Shown here: positions 54,032-62,772 of the stretch, one piece after another
Layout of the letters: each line of letters opens with the position of its first letter
Position numbering within the stretch: position 1 is the stretch's first letter
NCBI RefSeq assembly: GCF_008705135.1
Contig: NZ_CP023694.1
Location: forward strand, 5,065,001-5,129,000
Length of the DNA: 64,000 bases
Source: Streptomyces coeruleorubidus
GTDB taxonomy: Bacteria > Actinomycetota > Actinomycetes > Streptomycetales > Streptomycetaceae
Direction: 5' to 3'
Translations under genes and position numbers: made by a program
The notes under the pieces: generated by a model
The model's input: the letters and a program-made list of their open reading frames with translations, nothing else
What the model was told of the DNA's origin: nothing
The model's database searches: none

Positions 54032-54883
54032 TCACTTTGCGCCGACGTCCGCAGCGACAGGCTCCTCCTCCGGTACCAACCCCAGCTCCGCATCCCGCGC
54101 GAACTCGATCTCGCGCCGCAGCAACCGGAACCACATGAAGATCACAAACCCCACGAAGGCGAACCACTCAGCGGTGTAACCGAGGTTCTGGAACGCCTTC
54201 AGATCCAGCCCGGTGTCCGGCGGCGCACTCGCCGGCACCGCCTTCATCCCCGAGTCACCCTTCGCCAACGTGACCCACGCGTCGTACACGTCGTACGGCA
54301 CCAGGTTCACCAGAGACGCCGCACTGATCGCCGCGGTCTGCCCGGCCGGCAGGCCGCCCTGCGCGCTGACGCCGTTGTCACCCGGTGTCTCGGACGCCTG
54401 GAGCGCCCCCGTGACCGTGACCTCACCGGCGGGCGGCGCGGGCGCCTTCGCCGCGTCTGCGGCACCGGGCAGCCAGCCGCGGACCACCGGCAGCGCCTCG
54501 CCCGAGTCGGTGTGCAGCAGCGTCAGGACGTAGAAGCCCTGATTGCCGTCGAGCTCCCGGCCGGGCACCAGCAGCTGCTTGCCGTAGCGGCCGGTCGCGG
54601 TGACCTGCTTCCCGGACGTCGCCTTGGTCACCGGCAGCATCTCCCCGAGCGGCCGAGGCGCCTCGTGCCGGGCCTCGGAGACCTGCTCGGTCGCCGTGCG
54701 GTGGTCCTGCACACGGTCCTCGAACCGGCCGAGCTGCCAGGACCCCATGAAGATGCAGAAGGGGATGGACAACAGCACGAAGACGTTGATCCCCCACCAT
54801 CGGGGCGTCAGCAGAAACCGGTACACACCCTTACGGTACGGGTCTGCCGGGCGGGTCCGGGCCGCGGGGTCGGTACCACTCAA
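54032..54883 (-). CDS. SURF1-family protein
   Basis: A 283-residue protein with TM1 at about 28-48 (WWGINVFVLLSIPFCIFMGSWQLGR) and TM2 near 240-260, either side of an outer domain that has NLVPYDVYDAWVTL near 180. This is SURF1/Shy1, which helps assemble the haem a-containing cytochrome c oxidase. The conserved GxWQLxR at TM1 is present. It overlaps the SnoaL-like gene by 4 bp. No cox genes are nearby. Confidence 0.92.
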   Translation of the reverse strand: MSGTDPAARTRPADPYRKGVYRFLLTPRWWGINVFVLLSIPFCIFMGSWQLGRFEDRVQDHRTATEQVSEARHEAPRPLGEMLPVTKATSGKQVTATGRYGKQLLVPGRELDGNQGFYVLTLLHTDSGEALPVVRGWLPGAADAAKAPAPPAGEVTVTGALQASETPGDNGVSAQGGLPAGQTAAISAASLVNLVPYDVYDAWVTLAKGDSGMKAVPASAPPDTGLDLKAFQNLGYTAEWFAFVGFVIFMWFRLLRREIEFARDAELGLVPEEEPVAADVGAK

Positions 54884-55254
54884 TACCGCTCCGTCAGGTG
54901 CTCCCGGCCAGCCGGGGGCTCATACGGCTCGGGCCAGAAGTCGGTGACGGTGGATATCCGGCCCTCTCCGTCCCCGGTGAAGAAGGAGATGCCGTACATC
55001 TCCTCCAGCCCCACCGCGAAGTGGATCCAGGTGACGACCTGGCCCGGCTCGGCGACGACGCGCTCGACACGCAGATGCCAGTCGCCCGGATACTCGCGGT
55101 TGAACCGGACGTACCGCTCCCGCCCGCTGATGCGCTCGCGGGTCTGGGGCAACGTGTAGACGACGTCCTCGGCCAGGGTGCCGGCGAACGCGGCCCAGTC
55201 CCTCGCCTCGGCCGCGGTCCAGAACCTCTCGACGGTCTCGCGCAGATCGGTCAT
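54880..55254 (-). CDS. SnoaL-like (NTF2-fold) protein
   Basis: A 124-residue cone-fold protein starting MTDLRETVERFWTAAEARDW, with VVYTLPQTRERISGRERYVRFNREYPGDWHLRVERV near 35-70 and FFTGDGEGRISTVTDFWPEPYEPPAGRE at the end. The pattern fits limonene-epoxide hydrolase/ketosteroid-isomerase-like enzymes, yet no conserved Asp-His pair can be named with certainty. It is translationally coupled to SURF1. The ATG 55254 fits the fold. Function is unknown. Confidence 0.85.
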   Translation of the reverse strand: MTDLRETVERFWTAAEARDWAAFAGTLAEDVVYTLPQTRERISGRERYVRFNREYPGDWHLRVERVVAEPGQVVTWIHFAVGLEEMYGISFFTGDGEGRISTVTDFWPEPYEPPAGREHLTERY

Positions 55255-55507
55255 GCCGAGCAGTGTGCACACCGCCACTGACAATCGGCTCTGACCTGCG
55301 CGAACGCCACTCCAGGCCGTGGCCCGGTCAGTCCTTGCGGGCCCGGATCGAGTACATCTCGCCGACTCGGCGAGCCTCGTGCCGGCCGGTCGGCGTGGGG
55401 GAGTACGTGGTCATCCCTGACCTGCTGGGAAGGGGAACCGGTGGAGGTTATCCACAGGCTGAGGACCTCGTCGGCGAATTGTCGGCGAGGGCGTGCAGTA
55501 TGGGGCC

Positions 55508-57361
55508 ATGACTGAGAGCAACCGATCCGACGCGCGGGAACAGCGGGACCAGCACCAGCAAGAGGGACAGGCGGGACAGCAGGAGCGGATGCCGGACTGG
55601 GAGAAGCGCTTCCGGGCGCCCCGGGTGTCCCTGCCCGACTGGGCGGAGGAGGCGCCGGACCGCTCCCTGTTCGTGTCGAACGCGACGGGGACGTACGAGC
55701 TGTACGCGTGGGACCGCAAGACGGGCGAGCAGCGCCAGGTGACGGACCGGCCGAACGGCACGACGGACGGCGTGCTGTCACCGGACGGCGCCTGGATCTG
55801 GTGGTTCGACGACAAGGACGGCGACGAGTTCGGCGTCTGGCGCCGCCAGCCCTTCACGGGCGGCCCGGACGAACTCGCCGCAGAGGGCCTGGACGCCTCC
55901 TACCCGGCGGGCCTCGCCCTCGGCCGCGACGGGCGCACGGCGGTCGTCGGCCGCTCGACCGACGAGGACGGTACGACGATCCACCTCGTCCGCACGGGCG
56001 AGCAGCCGGTGGAGATCTACCGCCACCGCGAGTCGGCCGGGGTCGGAGACCTCTCCCGCGACGGCTCGCTCATCGCCATCGAGCACACCGAGCACGGCGA
56101 CGCCATGCACTCCGCCCTGCGCGTCCTGCGCACCGACGGCACGCCGGTCGCCGACCTCGACGACACCGAGGGCGGTACGCGCGAGCTCGGCCTGGAGGTC
56201 CTCGGCTTCGCCCCGGTCGACGGCGACACCCGCCTCCTCATCGGCCACCAGCGCCGGGGCCGCTGGGAGCCCCTGGTCTGGGACGTCGCCTCCGGCGAGG
56301 AGACGGACCTGGCGCTGGAACTGCCGGGCGACGTGAGTGCCGAGTGGTACCCGGACGGCAGCGGCCTGCTCATCGCGCACAGCTTCGAGGCCCGCAGCGA
56401 GCTGTTCCGCTACGACCTGGCGAGCCGCGCCCTGACCGAGATCCCGACACCGCCCGGCACGGTGTCCGGCGCCACGGCCCGGCCCGACGGCAGCGTGGAG
56501 TACATGTGGTCCTCGGCCGCCGAACCGTCGGCGGTCCGCTCCACGGCCGGCGGTGTCGTGCTCGACCCGCCCGGCATGAAGTCACCCGGCTCGGTGCCGG
56601 TGGAGGACGTGTGGGTGGAAGGCCCCGGCGGCCGTATCCACGCACTCGTCCAGAAGCCGCAGGGCACCACCGGCCCGCTCCCCACGGTCTTCGACATCCA
56701 CGGCGGCCCGACCTGGCACGACAGCGACTCCTTCGCGGCGGGCCCGGCGGCCTGGGTCGACCACGGCTACGCGGTGGTCCGGGTCAACTACCGCGGCTCG
56801 ACGGGCTACGGCCGTGCCTGGACGGACGCCCTGAAGCACCGCGTGGGCCTCATCGAACTGGAGGACATCGCCGCGGTCCGCGAGTGGGCCGTCACCTCCG
56901 GCCTCGCGGACCCCGAGCGTCTCGTCCTGACCGGTGGTTCCTGGGGCGGCTACCTCACCCTCCTCGGCCTCGGCGTCCAGCCCGACGCGTGGGCCCTGGG
57001 CATCGCGGCGGTCCCCGTCGCCGACTACGTCACGGCGTACCACGACGAGATGGAAGCGCTGAAGGCGATGGACCGCACGCTCCTCGGCGGCACCCCCGAA
57101 GAGGTCCCCGACCGCTTCGAGGCCTCTTCCCCCCTCACCTACGTCGACCAGGTCAAGGCCCCGGTCTACATCTCCGCCGGCGTGAACGACCCCCGCTGCC
57201 CCATCCGCCAGATCGAGAACTACGTCAAGCGCCTGGAGGCGAGAGGCGCGGTCCACGAGGTGTACCGCTACGACGCCGGGCACGGGTCACTGGTGGTGGA
57301 CGAGCGGATCAAGCAGGTGCGGCTGGAGCTGGAGTTCGCGGAGAGGCACCTGAAGAACTAG
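55508..57361 (+). CDS. S9-family prolyl oligopeptidase-like peptidase
   Basis: A 617-residue protein. An N-terminal beta-propeller (about 40-370) with WD-like strands precedes the alpha/beta hydrolase domain. The catalytic Ser is in LTGGSWGGYLTLL (near 480), the Asp in SAGVNDPRCPIRQIENY (near 560) and the His in YDAGHGSLVV (near 590). PTVFDIHGGPTWH (near 395) is the oxyanion loop. It cleaves short peptides after proline or similar residues, probably in the cytoplasm as no signal is seen. ATG 55508 follows CAGTAT by 6 nt, so it is likely leaderless. Confidence 0.92.
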   Translation: MTESNRSDAREQRDQHQQEGQAGQQERMPDWEKRFRAPRVSLPDWAEEAPDRSLFVSNATGTYELYAWDRKTGEQRQVTDRPNGTTDGVLSPDGAWIWWFDDKDGDEFGVWRRQPFTGGPDELAAEGLDASYPAGLALGRDGRTAVVGRSTDEDGTTIHLVRTGEQPVEIYRHRESAGVGDLSRDGSLIAIEHTEHGDAMHSALRVLRTDGTPVADLDDTEGGTRELGLEVLGFAPVDGDTRLLIGHQRRGRWEPLVWDVASGEETDLALELPGDVSAEWYPDGSGLLIAHSFEARSELFRYDLASRALTEIPTPPGTVSGATARPDGSVEYMWSSAAEPSAVRSTAGGVVLDPPGMKSPGSVPVEDVWVEGPGGRIHALVQKPQGTTGPLPTVFDIHGGPTWHDSDSFAAGPAAWVDHGYAVVRVNYRGSTGYGRAWTDALKHRVGLIELEDIAAVREWAVTSGLADPERLVLTGGSWGGYLTLLGLGVQPDAWALGIAAVPVADYVTAYHDEMEALKAMDRTLLGGTPEEVPDRFEASSPLTYVDQVKAPVYISAGVNDPRCPIRQIENYVKRLEARGAVHEVYRYDAGHGSLVVDERIKQVRLELEFAERHLKN

Positions 57362-57378
57362 CGGCGCAGCCCGCTAGC

Positions 57379-57495
57379 CTGCGGGCAGTCGTGCCTCCCC
57401 CAGTGCCTTAAGGGCCTGGGAGGTACCCCCAGGGCGGCACGGGTGGGCGCGGGCGGCACCCCGCTGCGCCGGGTTGCGCCACGCCCCGGCCTCAG
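57379..57495 (+). repeat. Dispersed intergenic repeat, copy 3
   Basis: About 117 bp matching copies 1 and 2 over the CTGCGGGCAG start, GTGCCTCCCCCAGTGCC core and CACCCCGCTGCGCCGGG end. It lies between convergent genes. After it, GCC-GAG-rich pseudo-repeats (57496-57600) with GACGCCGGGTGGCG have no gene. Confidence 0.8.
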
Positions 57496-57601
57496 CTCCG
57501 ACGCCGAGCACCTCGTGACGCCGGGTGGCGCGACCCCTCGCGCCTCAGCCGCAACGCCGAGTACCACGTAACGCCGAGCAGTGAACCCCACCGCTCGGCG
57601 A

Positions 57602-59497
57602 CTACGCCCCCGCCCGCTCCCGCCGCCTCCGCCCCAGCAACTCCGCCAACCCCCGCCGCGTAGCCGCCAGCACCACCCGATCACCGGCCCCCAGCACATA
57701 CGTAGGAGGCAGATCCCACACCAGCCCCGAAGCCGGCGCGCCTTCCTCCACCGGACCCTCCCCCTCACCCCGCCGCCCCCCAGGAGGTGCCGTATTGAGC
57801 GCCAGCACCCGCCACGCCCCCGCCCGGAACGCCTGCCCCACCGTCCGCCCCTCCAACTGCGGATGCCCGGCCACCTCCACCTCCGCGAACAGCAGAACCC
57901 GCCGTTCCACCGGAATCGCCCCCAGGATCTGCCGCCCCATCATCGCCCCAGCGAACGCGGGCGCGGCCAGATGCGACACACTCCGGCTCCGGGTGAGGGC
58001 GAACGGATGCGCGGCCCGGAGCGTCCGGTACACCGCGGTCGCGAAGTCGTCGTCGTACAGCCGCAACACCACCCGCAGATCGGGCCGCACGGACCGCGCG
58101 TACAACGCGGCCTCCAGATTCGTCGTGTCCGCACTGGTCAACGCCAGCAACGCATGCGCCCGATGGATCTTCGCGGCCTCCAGCACGCCCTCCTGCGTGA
58201 CGTCCCCGAGCACCACCGGCACCCGCAGCCGCCGCGCCGTGGCCATCCCCCTGGCTTCCGGGTCGGACTCGACGCACACCACGGGAATGTGCAGCTCCCG
58301 CAGCCGCGTCAGCACCCGCGTCCCGATCTTGCCGAGCCCGAGCAGCACCACATGCCCGCCCAGCCCCCGCGGCGGCTTCCGCAGCGCGGACGCGCTGCGG
58401 AACGTGCCCAGCGCCTCCAGCACCGCGGCCAGCAGCACCGGCAGCAGCAGCAACCCCACCAGCCCGGACAGCAGTTGCAGCACCTGTCGCCCGGTCGACT
58501 CGTGGAACGCGGGATCGTTGATGCCGAACAGGTCGAGCAGCGTGACGTACGTGGCGTACAGCGGATGCTCCCCGGCCACGAACATCAACGCGACGGCGAG
58601 CGCGAGCACACACCCCACAAGACCGGCCAGCGACCACCGCAGCCGGCGTGAGAACAGCGAGGCGAACGGCGGCACACCGCCCCGCCCGGAGGGCAGGGAC
58701 GGGCCGGAGTACGACACCTGCTCCAGGACGACGGTCCCGCGCCCGGTCGCCGACGCCACCGCGGCCTCGTCCGGCAGCAGCTGCGGCCCCTGCTCCCCGC
58801 TGCCCTCGGAACCGTCCGCGCCGGCCGGGTCGTTGCTCGTCGCGGACAGCAGCGCCAGCGTGCACAGGCCGGGGTCGGCCACCTCGCCGGGCCGCGGCGG
58901 CTGCCGCTCCACGGCACGCAGGACGAGCCCCTCGGTCTGGACGACCTTGCTGGTCCCGACGAGGGCGGTGGCGGCCAGCGCGGGCGCGGCCGTGTCGGCG
59001 TCGGACAGCACGGTCGTCGACGCGTCCAGCCCTGCCGTCCCGGGCCCCGTGCCCGAGGCCACCGCCGCGGTCTGGTCCAGCAGTTCCTCGATGTGCTGGC
59101 CCAACCGCCGGTTGTACAAACGGAGTACGAGCCTGAGGCGGGGGTTGAGCCGGCGGGCGGTGAGCGCGGCGCGGATGTTGGTCTCGTCGTCGTCGTACAC
59201 GAGCGCCAGGGCCGCCGCCCGGTCGGCGCCCACCTCGGTGAGCACGGCCTCGGTGACCTCGGCGGCCTCCACCACCTGCTCGTTGGAGGCCGGTTCGGCG
59301 CCGCCCGCGCCCGTCCGGTTGACGGCCGCGCTGAACCGGTCGAGCAGGGCCGCCGAGGCGGCCCGGGCGCGTCCGACCACCGGCTGCCGCACCCGGCGCA
59401 CCGAGGGCGGCACCACGAGCGTGACCTGCTCGCCGTACACACCACGGAGTTCGGCGGCCAGCCGGTGCGCGAGCCCGTCGTCCCCGCACACGATCAT
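57602..59497 (-). CDS. Duplicated TrkA-N (RCK) protein with two membrane helices
   Basis: A 631-residue protein. The N-terminal TrkA-N Rossmann fold starts MIVCGDDGLAHRLAAEL and ends near 300, followed by two to three membrane helices (about 270-380, with LAGLVGCVLALAVALMFV and the GINDPAFHESTGRQVLQLLSGLVGLLLLPVLL stretch). A second Rossmann fold starts VVLLGLGKIGTRVLTRL near 405 with GxGxxG, and a C-terminal TrkA-C-like domain. It resembles a NAD-binding potassium channel regulator with its own pore helices but no TVGYG filter that I can see. I chose ATG 59497; the upstream start at 59737 adds 80 residues with no fold. The permease gene is divergent. Confidence 0.85.
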   Translation of the reverse strand: MIVCGDDGLAHRLAAELRGVYGEQVTLVVPPSVRRVRQPVVGRARAASAALLDRFSAAVNRTGAGGAEPASNEQVVEAAEVTEAVLTEVGADRAAALALVYDDDETNIRAALTARRLNPRLRLVLRLYNRRLGQHIEELLDQTAAVASGTGPGTAGLDASTTVLSDADTAAPALAATALVGTSKVVQTEGLVLRAVERQPPRPGEVADPGLCTLALLSATSNDPAGADGSEGSGEQGPQLLPDEAAVASATGRGTVVLEQVSYSGPSLPSGRGGVPPFASLFSRRLRWSLAGLVGCVLALAVALMFVAGEHPLYATYVTLLDLFGINDPAFHESTGRQVLQLLSGLVGLLLLPVLLAAVLEALGTFRSASALRKPPRGLGGHVVLLGLGKIGTRVLTRLRELHIPVVCVESDPEARGMATARRLRVPVVLGDVTQEGVLEAAKIHRAHALLALTSADTTNLEAALYARSVRPDLRVVLRLYDDDFATAVYRTLRAAHPFALTRSRSVSHLAAPAFAGAMMGRQILGAIPVERRVLLFAEVEVAGHPQLEGRTVGQAFRAGAWRVLALNTAPPGGRRGEGEGPVEEGAPASGLVWDLPPTYVLGAGDRVVLAATRRGLAELLGRRRRERAGA

Positions 59498-59595
59498 GTG
59501 CGTGGCCGGATCACCTGGCAGACCTTGGTTCGGAACGCTCCCCACAAGGGAGAAGACTGCCTCACCGGGACGGCTGGTTCCAGAAGGGAACCACG

Positions 59596-60720
59596 GTGAC
59601 TGAACACCCGAGGTGGCCCGGCCGTACAGAAGGGGAGGCAATGCCCGTGCGCACGACCGGAGGTACCGGGCCCGTGGCCACCACGAAACCCGCCCCGCAG
59701 GAGACCGACGAGACGGTCGGGAACGAGACCGCCCCACCGGTCGCCGACAAGGGCCCGGGCCCGGACGACGCCCGCCACCTCAACTCCCCTCTCCTGCTCA
59801 CCCTCCTGCTGCTCACGGCCGTGATGCTCCAGGACCCGATCCGCGGGGCCCTGTCCGCACCGGTGATGCAGAGCTGGATGACGGTGTTCGTCGCGGTCAT
59901 GGTCCAGGCGCTGCCGTTCCTGGTGCTCGGGGTGCTGCTGTCGGCGGCGATCGCGGTGTTCGTGCCGCCGTCCTTCTTCGCCAGGGCCCTGCCGAAGCGC
60001 CCGGCCCTGGCCGTCCCGGTCGCGGGCGCGGCGGGCGTGGTGCTGCCGGGCTGCGAGTGCGCGTCGGTGCCGGTGGCCGGAGCGCTGGTCCGCCGAGGGG
60101 TCACACCGGCGGCGGCGCTGGCGTTCCTCCTCTCGGCGCCCGCCATCAACCCGATCGTGCTGACGGCGACGGCCGTCGCGTTCCCCGGCAACCCGGAGAT
60201 GGTCCTGGCCCGCTTCGTCGCGAGCCTGCTGGTGGCGTGCGCGATGGGCTGGCTCTGGCACCGCCTCGGCCGCACGGACTGGCTGCGCCCGCCCGACAGA
60301 CCCTCGTACGAGGGCCGGGGCAGGGGCGCGGCCTTCTGGGGCTCGGTGCGCCACGACGTGATGCACGCCGGCGGTTTCCTGGTGATCGGTGCGATGGCAG
60401 CGGCGACGCTGAAGGCGGTGGTGCCGGAGGAGTGGCTGCGCGTGGCGGCCGGGCATCCGGTGCTCTCGGTGCTGGCCCTCGCGGTGCTCGCCGTCCTGCT
60501 GTCCATCTGCTCGGAGGCGGACGCGTTCGTCGCGGCGTCCCTGACCCAGTTCTCGCTGACGGCCCGTCTGACGTTCCTGGTCGTGGGGCCGATGATCGAC
60601 CTGAAGCTCTTCGCGATGCAGGCGGGCACCTTCGGACGTGCCTTCGCCCTGCGCTTCGCCCCCGCGACGTTCGCCCTGGCCGTCGTCGTATCGGCCCTGA
60701 CCGGAACGGTCCTGCTGTGA
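59596..60720 (+). CDS. Eight-TM permease (UPF0718/DUF318 type)
   Basis: A 374-residue membrane protein with a 65-residue polar head and about eight helices. It carries the family motif PGCECASVPVAGALVRRG near 152 with two Cys, AFLLSAPAINPIVL near 179 and LLSICSEADAFVAASL near 308. These permeases, known as YcgR/YraQ types, are linked to zinc or other metal supply and are often paired with a TIGR03943 protein, which is just what follows. GTG 59596 has AAGGGA 6 nt upstream, while the ATG at 59641 is an alternative start. The genes overlap by 4 bp. Confidence 0.87.
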   Translation: MTEHPRWPGRTEGEAMPVRTTGGTGPVATTKPAPQETDETVGNETAPPVADKGPGPDDARHLNSPLLLTLLLLTAVMLQDPIRGALSAPVMQSWMTVFVAVMVQALPFLVLGVLLSAAIAVFVPPSFFARALPKRPALAVPVAGAAGVVLPGCECASVPVAGALVRRGVTPAAALAFLLSAPAINPIVLTATAVAFPGNPEMVLARFVASLLVACAMGWLWHRLGRTDWLRPPDRPSYEGRGRGAAFWGSVRHDVMHAGGFLVIGAMAAATLKAVVPEEWLRVAAGHPVLSVLALAVLAVLLSICSEADAFVAASLTQFSLTARLTFLVVGPMIDLKLFAMQAGTFGRAFALRFAPATFALAVVVSALTGTVLL

Positions 60721-61424
60721 ACCGCCTGGCCCAGACGGCCCTCCTCTTCCTGCTCGGCGCGACGCTCCTGCACGCCGGCCTGACCGACCTCTACCTGCGC
60801 TACGTCAAGGCGGGCCTGCGCCCGCTGGTCCTGCTGGCGGGCGTGGTGCTGATCGCGACGGCGGCGGCGACGCTCTGGTACGAACGCCGCCAATCAGCCA
60901 CACGACAGCACCACCACCACGAGCCCCGTATCTCCTGGCTCCTCGCCCTCCCCGTCCTCGCCCTGATCCTGGTCGCCCCGCCGGCCCTGGGCTCCTACAG
61001 CGCGGCGCACACGGGCACGGCCCTGACGAAGCCCTTCGGTTTCCCGGACCTCCCCGCCGGCGAGCCCCTCCGCCTCGGCGTGGCCGACTACGCCGGGCGC
61101 GCGGTCTACGACGACGGCCGCTCCCTCCGCGACCGCGAGCTGAAGATCACCGGCTTCGTCACCCTGGACCGGACGGGCGCCCCCTACCTGGTCCGCATGG
61201 GCCTCAACTGCTGTGCGGCGGACGCCCAGCCGGTCAAGATCGCCCTGACCGGCAACGTCCCCCCGGTCCTGAGCCCGGACACCTGGCTGGAGATCACCGG
61301 CCGGTACACACCCCGCCGGACCAAGGACCCGGTCAACGACGGCCCGATCCCGTACCTCGACGTCACCAGAGCCAGGCCGGTACCGGCACCGGCCGACCCG
61401 TACGACGAGACGTGGAACAACTGA
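60717..61424 (+). CDS. TIGR03943-family protein (YcgQ-like)
   Basis: A 235-residue protein: two membrane helices (about 3-25 and 35-50), a His-rich loop (RQHHHHEP near 64-70), a third helix near 75-95 and an outer domain. The core VRMGLNCCAADAQPVKI near 157-173 and the PYLDVTRA end are the TIGR03943 signature with vicinal Cys. It starts at GTG 60717, overlapping the permease stop (GTGA). The histidine loop could bind metal. In Bacillus the YcgR/YcgQ pair is Zur-controlled, so zinc handling is suggested, but I found no Zur box here. Confidence 0.88.
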   Translation: MNRLAQTALLFLLGATLLHAGLTDLYLRYVKAGLRPLVLLAGVVLIATAAATLWYERRQSATRQHHHHEPRISWLLALPVLALILVAPPALGSYSAAHTGTALTKPFGFPDLPAGEPLRLGVADYAGRAVYDDGRSLRDRELKITGFVTLDRTGAPYLVRMGLNCCAADAQPVKIALTGNVPPVLSPDTWLEITGRYTPRRTKDPVNDGPIPYLDVTRARPVPAPADPYDETWNN

Positions 61425-61431
61425 GCCGCGC

Positions 61432-61472
61432 GTACTCCGTTTACTCCGCGTACTTCGCGTACTCCCGTACTA
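61432..61472 (+). repeat. 9-bp tandem repeat after the permease operon
   Basis: Five units of a GTACTCCGC-like 9-mer start at 61432, 61441, 61450, 61459 and 61467, with one base changed or lost in later units. The array is 7 bp after the TIGR03943 stop, between two plus-strand operons. No hairpin can form from it. Confidence 0.65.
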
Positions 61473-61524
61473 GAAGAGCAACTTCCGGGTACTCGGGAAT
61501 GCCGCTGATCAGCGAGGGGGAGGT

Positions 61525-61992
61525 ATGACCACACCGAGCGGCGAGACCGGGACGGTGCGGGGGACCGGGACGCAGACCGACCGCGCGGCGGAAGTCACCC
61601 GGGACCTCCTGACCGAGGCGCGTGAGCAACTCGCGAAGGCCGACAGCAAGGCCGGACTGACGCTGGCGACCCTGGGCGCGGCCCTGACCGCCCTGCTGGG
61701 CGCGATCGCCGGCGGTCTCATCGCACCCGGCCAGTACGCCGTGATCCCCCAGCTCCTGGTATGGGCCGGCTGCGCCGCCTGCGCCCCGTCCCTCGTCCTC
61801 CTCGGTCTGGCCGTATCCCCCCGGCGCCCCTCCCCGGTCTCCTCCTCCGGCTCCTCCGGCGACGCGACACAGCTGGAGGTCCTGTCCCGCACCGCGTGGA
61901 TCAAGTACCGCTGCATACGCCGGGCGATGGCCTGGGGCGCGGTCTTCCTCACACTCACCCTGGCGGGGACGCTGGCCGGGGTCCTGTCTTAG
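61525..61992 (+). CDS. PycTM (DUF5706)-like Pycsar effector family protein
   Basis: A 155-residue protein with GAGGGGGAGGT before the ATG. The first helix (AAEVTRDLLTEAREQLAKADSKAGLTLATLGAALTALLGAI, about 20-60) matches the PycTM start with the ADxKA motif. TM1 is at about 47-67, TM2 at about 73-93, then a Ser/Pro loop and a third hydrophobic segment near 130-150. PycTM proteins are membrane-killing effectors of pyrimidine-cyclase phage defence. No cyclase is nearby, and orphan copies are common in streptomycetes. A nearby regulator or unknown partner may activate it. Its stop overlaps the next gene, which is convergent. Confidence 0.78.
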   Translation: MTTPSGETGTVRGTGTQTDRAAEVTRDLLTEAREQLAKADSKAGLTLATLGAALTALLGAIAGGLIAPGQYAVIPQLLVWAGCAACAPSLVLLGLAVSPRRPSPVSSSGSSGDATQLEVLSRTAWIKYRCIRRAMAWGAVFLTLTLAGTLAGVLS

Positions 61993-62732
61993 CGGTTCAA
62001 GACGTGGGGGTTGTACACCCAGACCGCGACCTCGCCGCCGCAGTCCAGACACGCGGTCATCAGGAGCGCCCGGTTGACCTGCCTGGCGCCGTCCGCGCTG
62101 CTGACGGTCCCGGCCATCGGCGTACCCGCACGCTTCATGTCCCGCAGGTGGATCAGGTTGGCCGGGTAGGTCCGCAGGCACGTCGCACACTGGAGCGGGG
62201 CGCGCAGGGCGGCCCGGGCCTGCGGTGCCTGATCACCGAAGACCTCCGACAGCGCCTCGTACAGCGGATAGAGGTCACTGGCCGACGCCGCGTCGATGGT
62301 CGTCTTCAGCAGGGCGACGTGGCCGGCGGCGGCGTCGCGGCTGAACGTGTCGAAATCCTCGTGCACCAGACAGTGCCGGTCCCCGACCACGAGCTCCCGC
62401 CGGGGCAGGTCACCGGCGCCGGCCGTCGTCTCGTCCCCGACGAACCGGACGAAGACACCGCCGCGGTCGTTGAAGGTGTTGTGGACGACCCGGTACCGCG
62501 ACGTCGTCACATCGTCCCGCAGCTCGTGCCGGTCGAGGATCGCCCCGATGAAGGCGTCATCGGCCCGCCGGACGTCACCGATCCACAGGCCTTCCAACTC
62601 CCCGGCCCCGTCCCGCAGGAGCACGTACTCGTCATCGGCCGACCGCCCCCGCCCCTGCGCCAGCCCCTGTGCCGGGCGCTGCGGCGGCTCGTCCCCCGAC
62701 CGTCGCTCCCGCCACCTGCGGAACAACCCCAC
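61989..62732 (-). CDS. Hypothetical protein with C-terminal zinc-ribbon-like Cys
   Basis: A 247-residue soluble protein. GTG 62732 follows GGAGGGG. The N-terminal 30 residues are basic. The middle has LEGLWIGDVRRADDAFIGAILDRHELRDDV near 46-75 and YRVVHNTFNDRGGVFVRFVGDETT near 80-105. The end has C-x2-C in LQCATCLRTYPANLIHLRDM (near 185) and C-x2-C in TACLDCGGEVAVWVY (near 230), which could bind one zinc ion. No family is recognised. It overlaps the PycTM gene by 4 bp (shared TTAG) and seems to be in an operon with the gene at 62773. Confidence 0.75.
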   Translation of the reverse strand: MGLFRRWRERRSGDEPPQRPAQGLAQGRGRSADDEYVLLRDGAGELEGLWIGDVRRADDAFIGAILDRHELRDDVTTSRYRVVHNTFNDRGGVFVRFVGDETTAGAGDLPRRELVVGDRHCLVHEDFDTFSRDAAAGHVALLKTTIDAASASDLYPLYEALSEVFGDQAPQARAALRAPLQCATCLRTYPANLIHLRDMKRAGTPMAGTVSSADGARQVNRALLMTACLDCGGEVAVWVYNPHVLNR

Positions 62733-62772
62733 TGCCCACCCCTCCGAGTTCCGGCACTCTTCCGCCGACGGC

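Noticed and set aside
55448-55456. TTATCCACA, a perfect DnaA box
   Set aside because: Only one copy and no origin genes nearby; the word can occur by chance.
61425-61524. Zur box search near the permease/TIGR03943 pair
   Set aside because: No good palindrome of the TGAAAATCATTTTCA type is visible in the flanks, so zinc control is not claimed.
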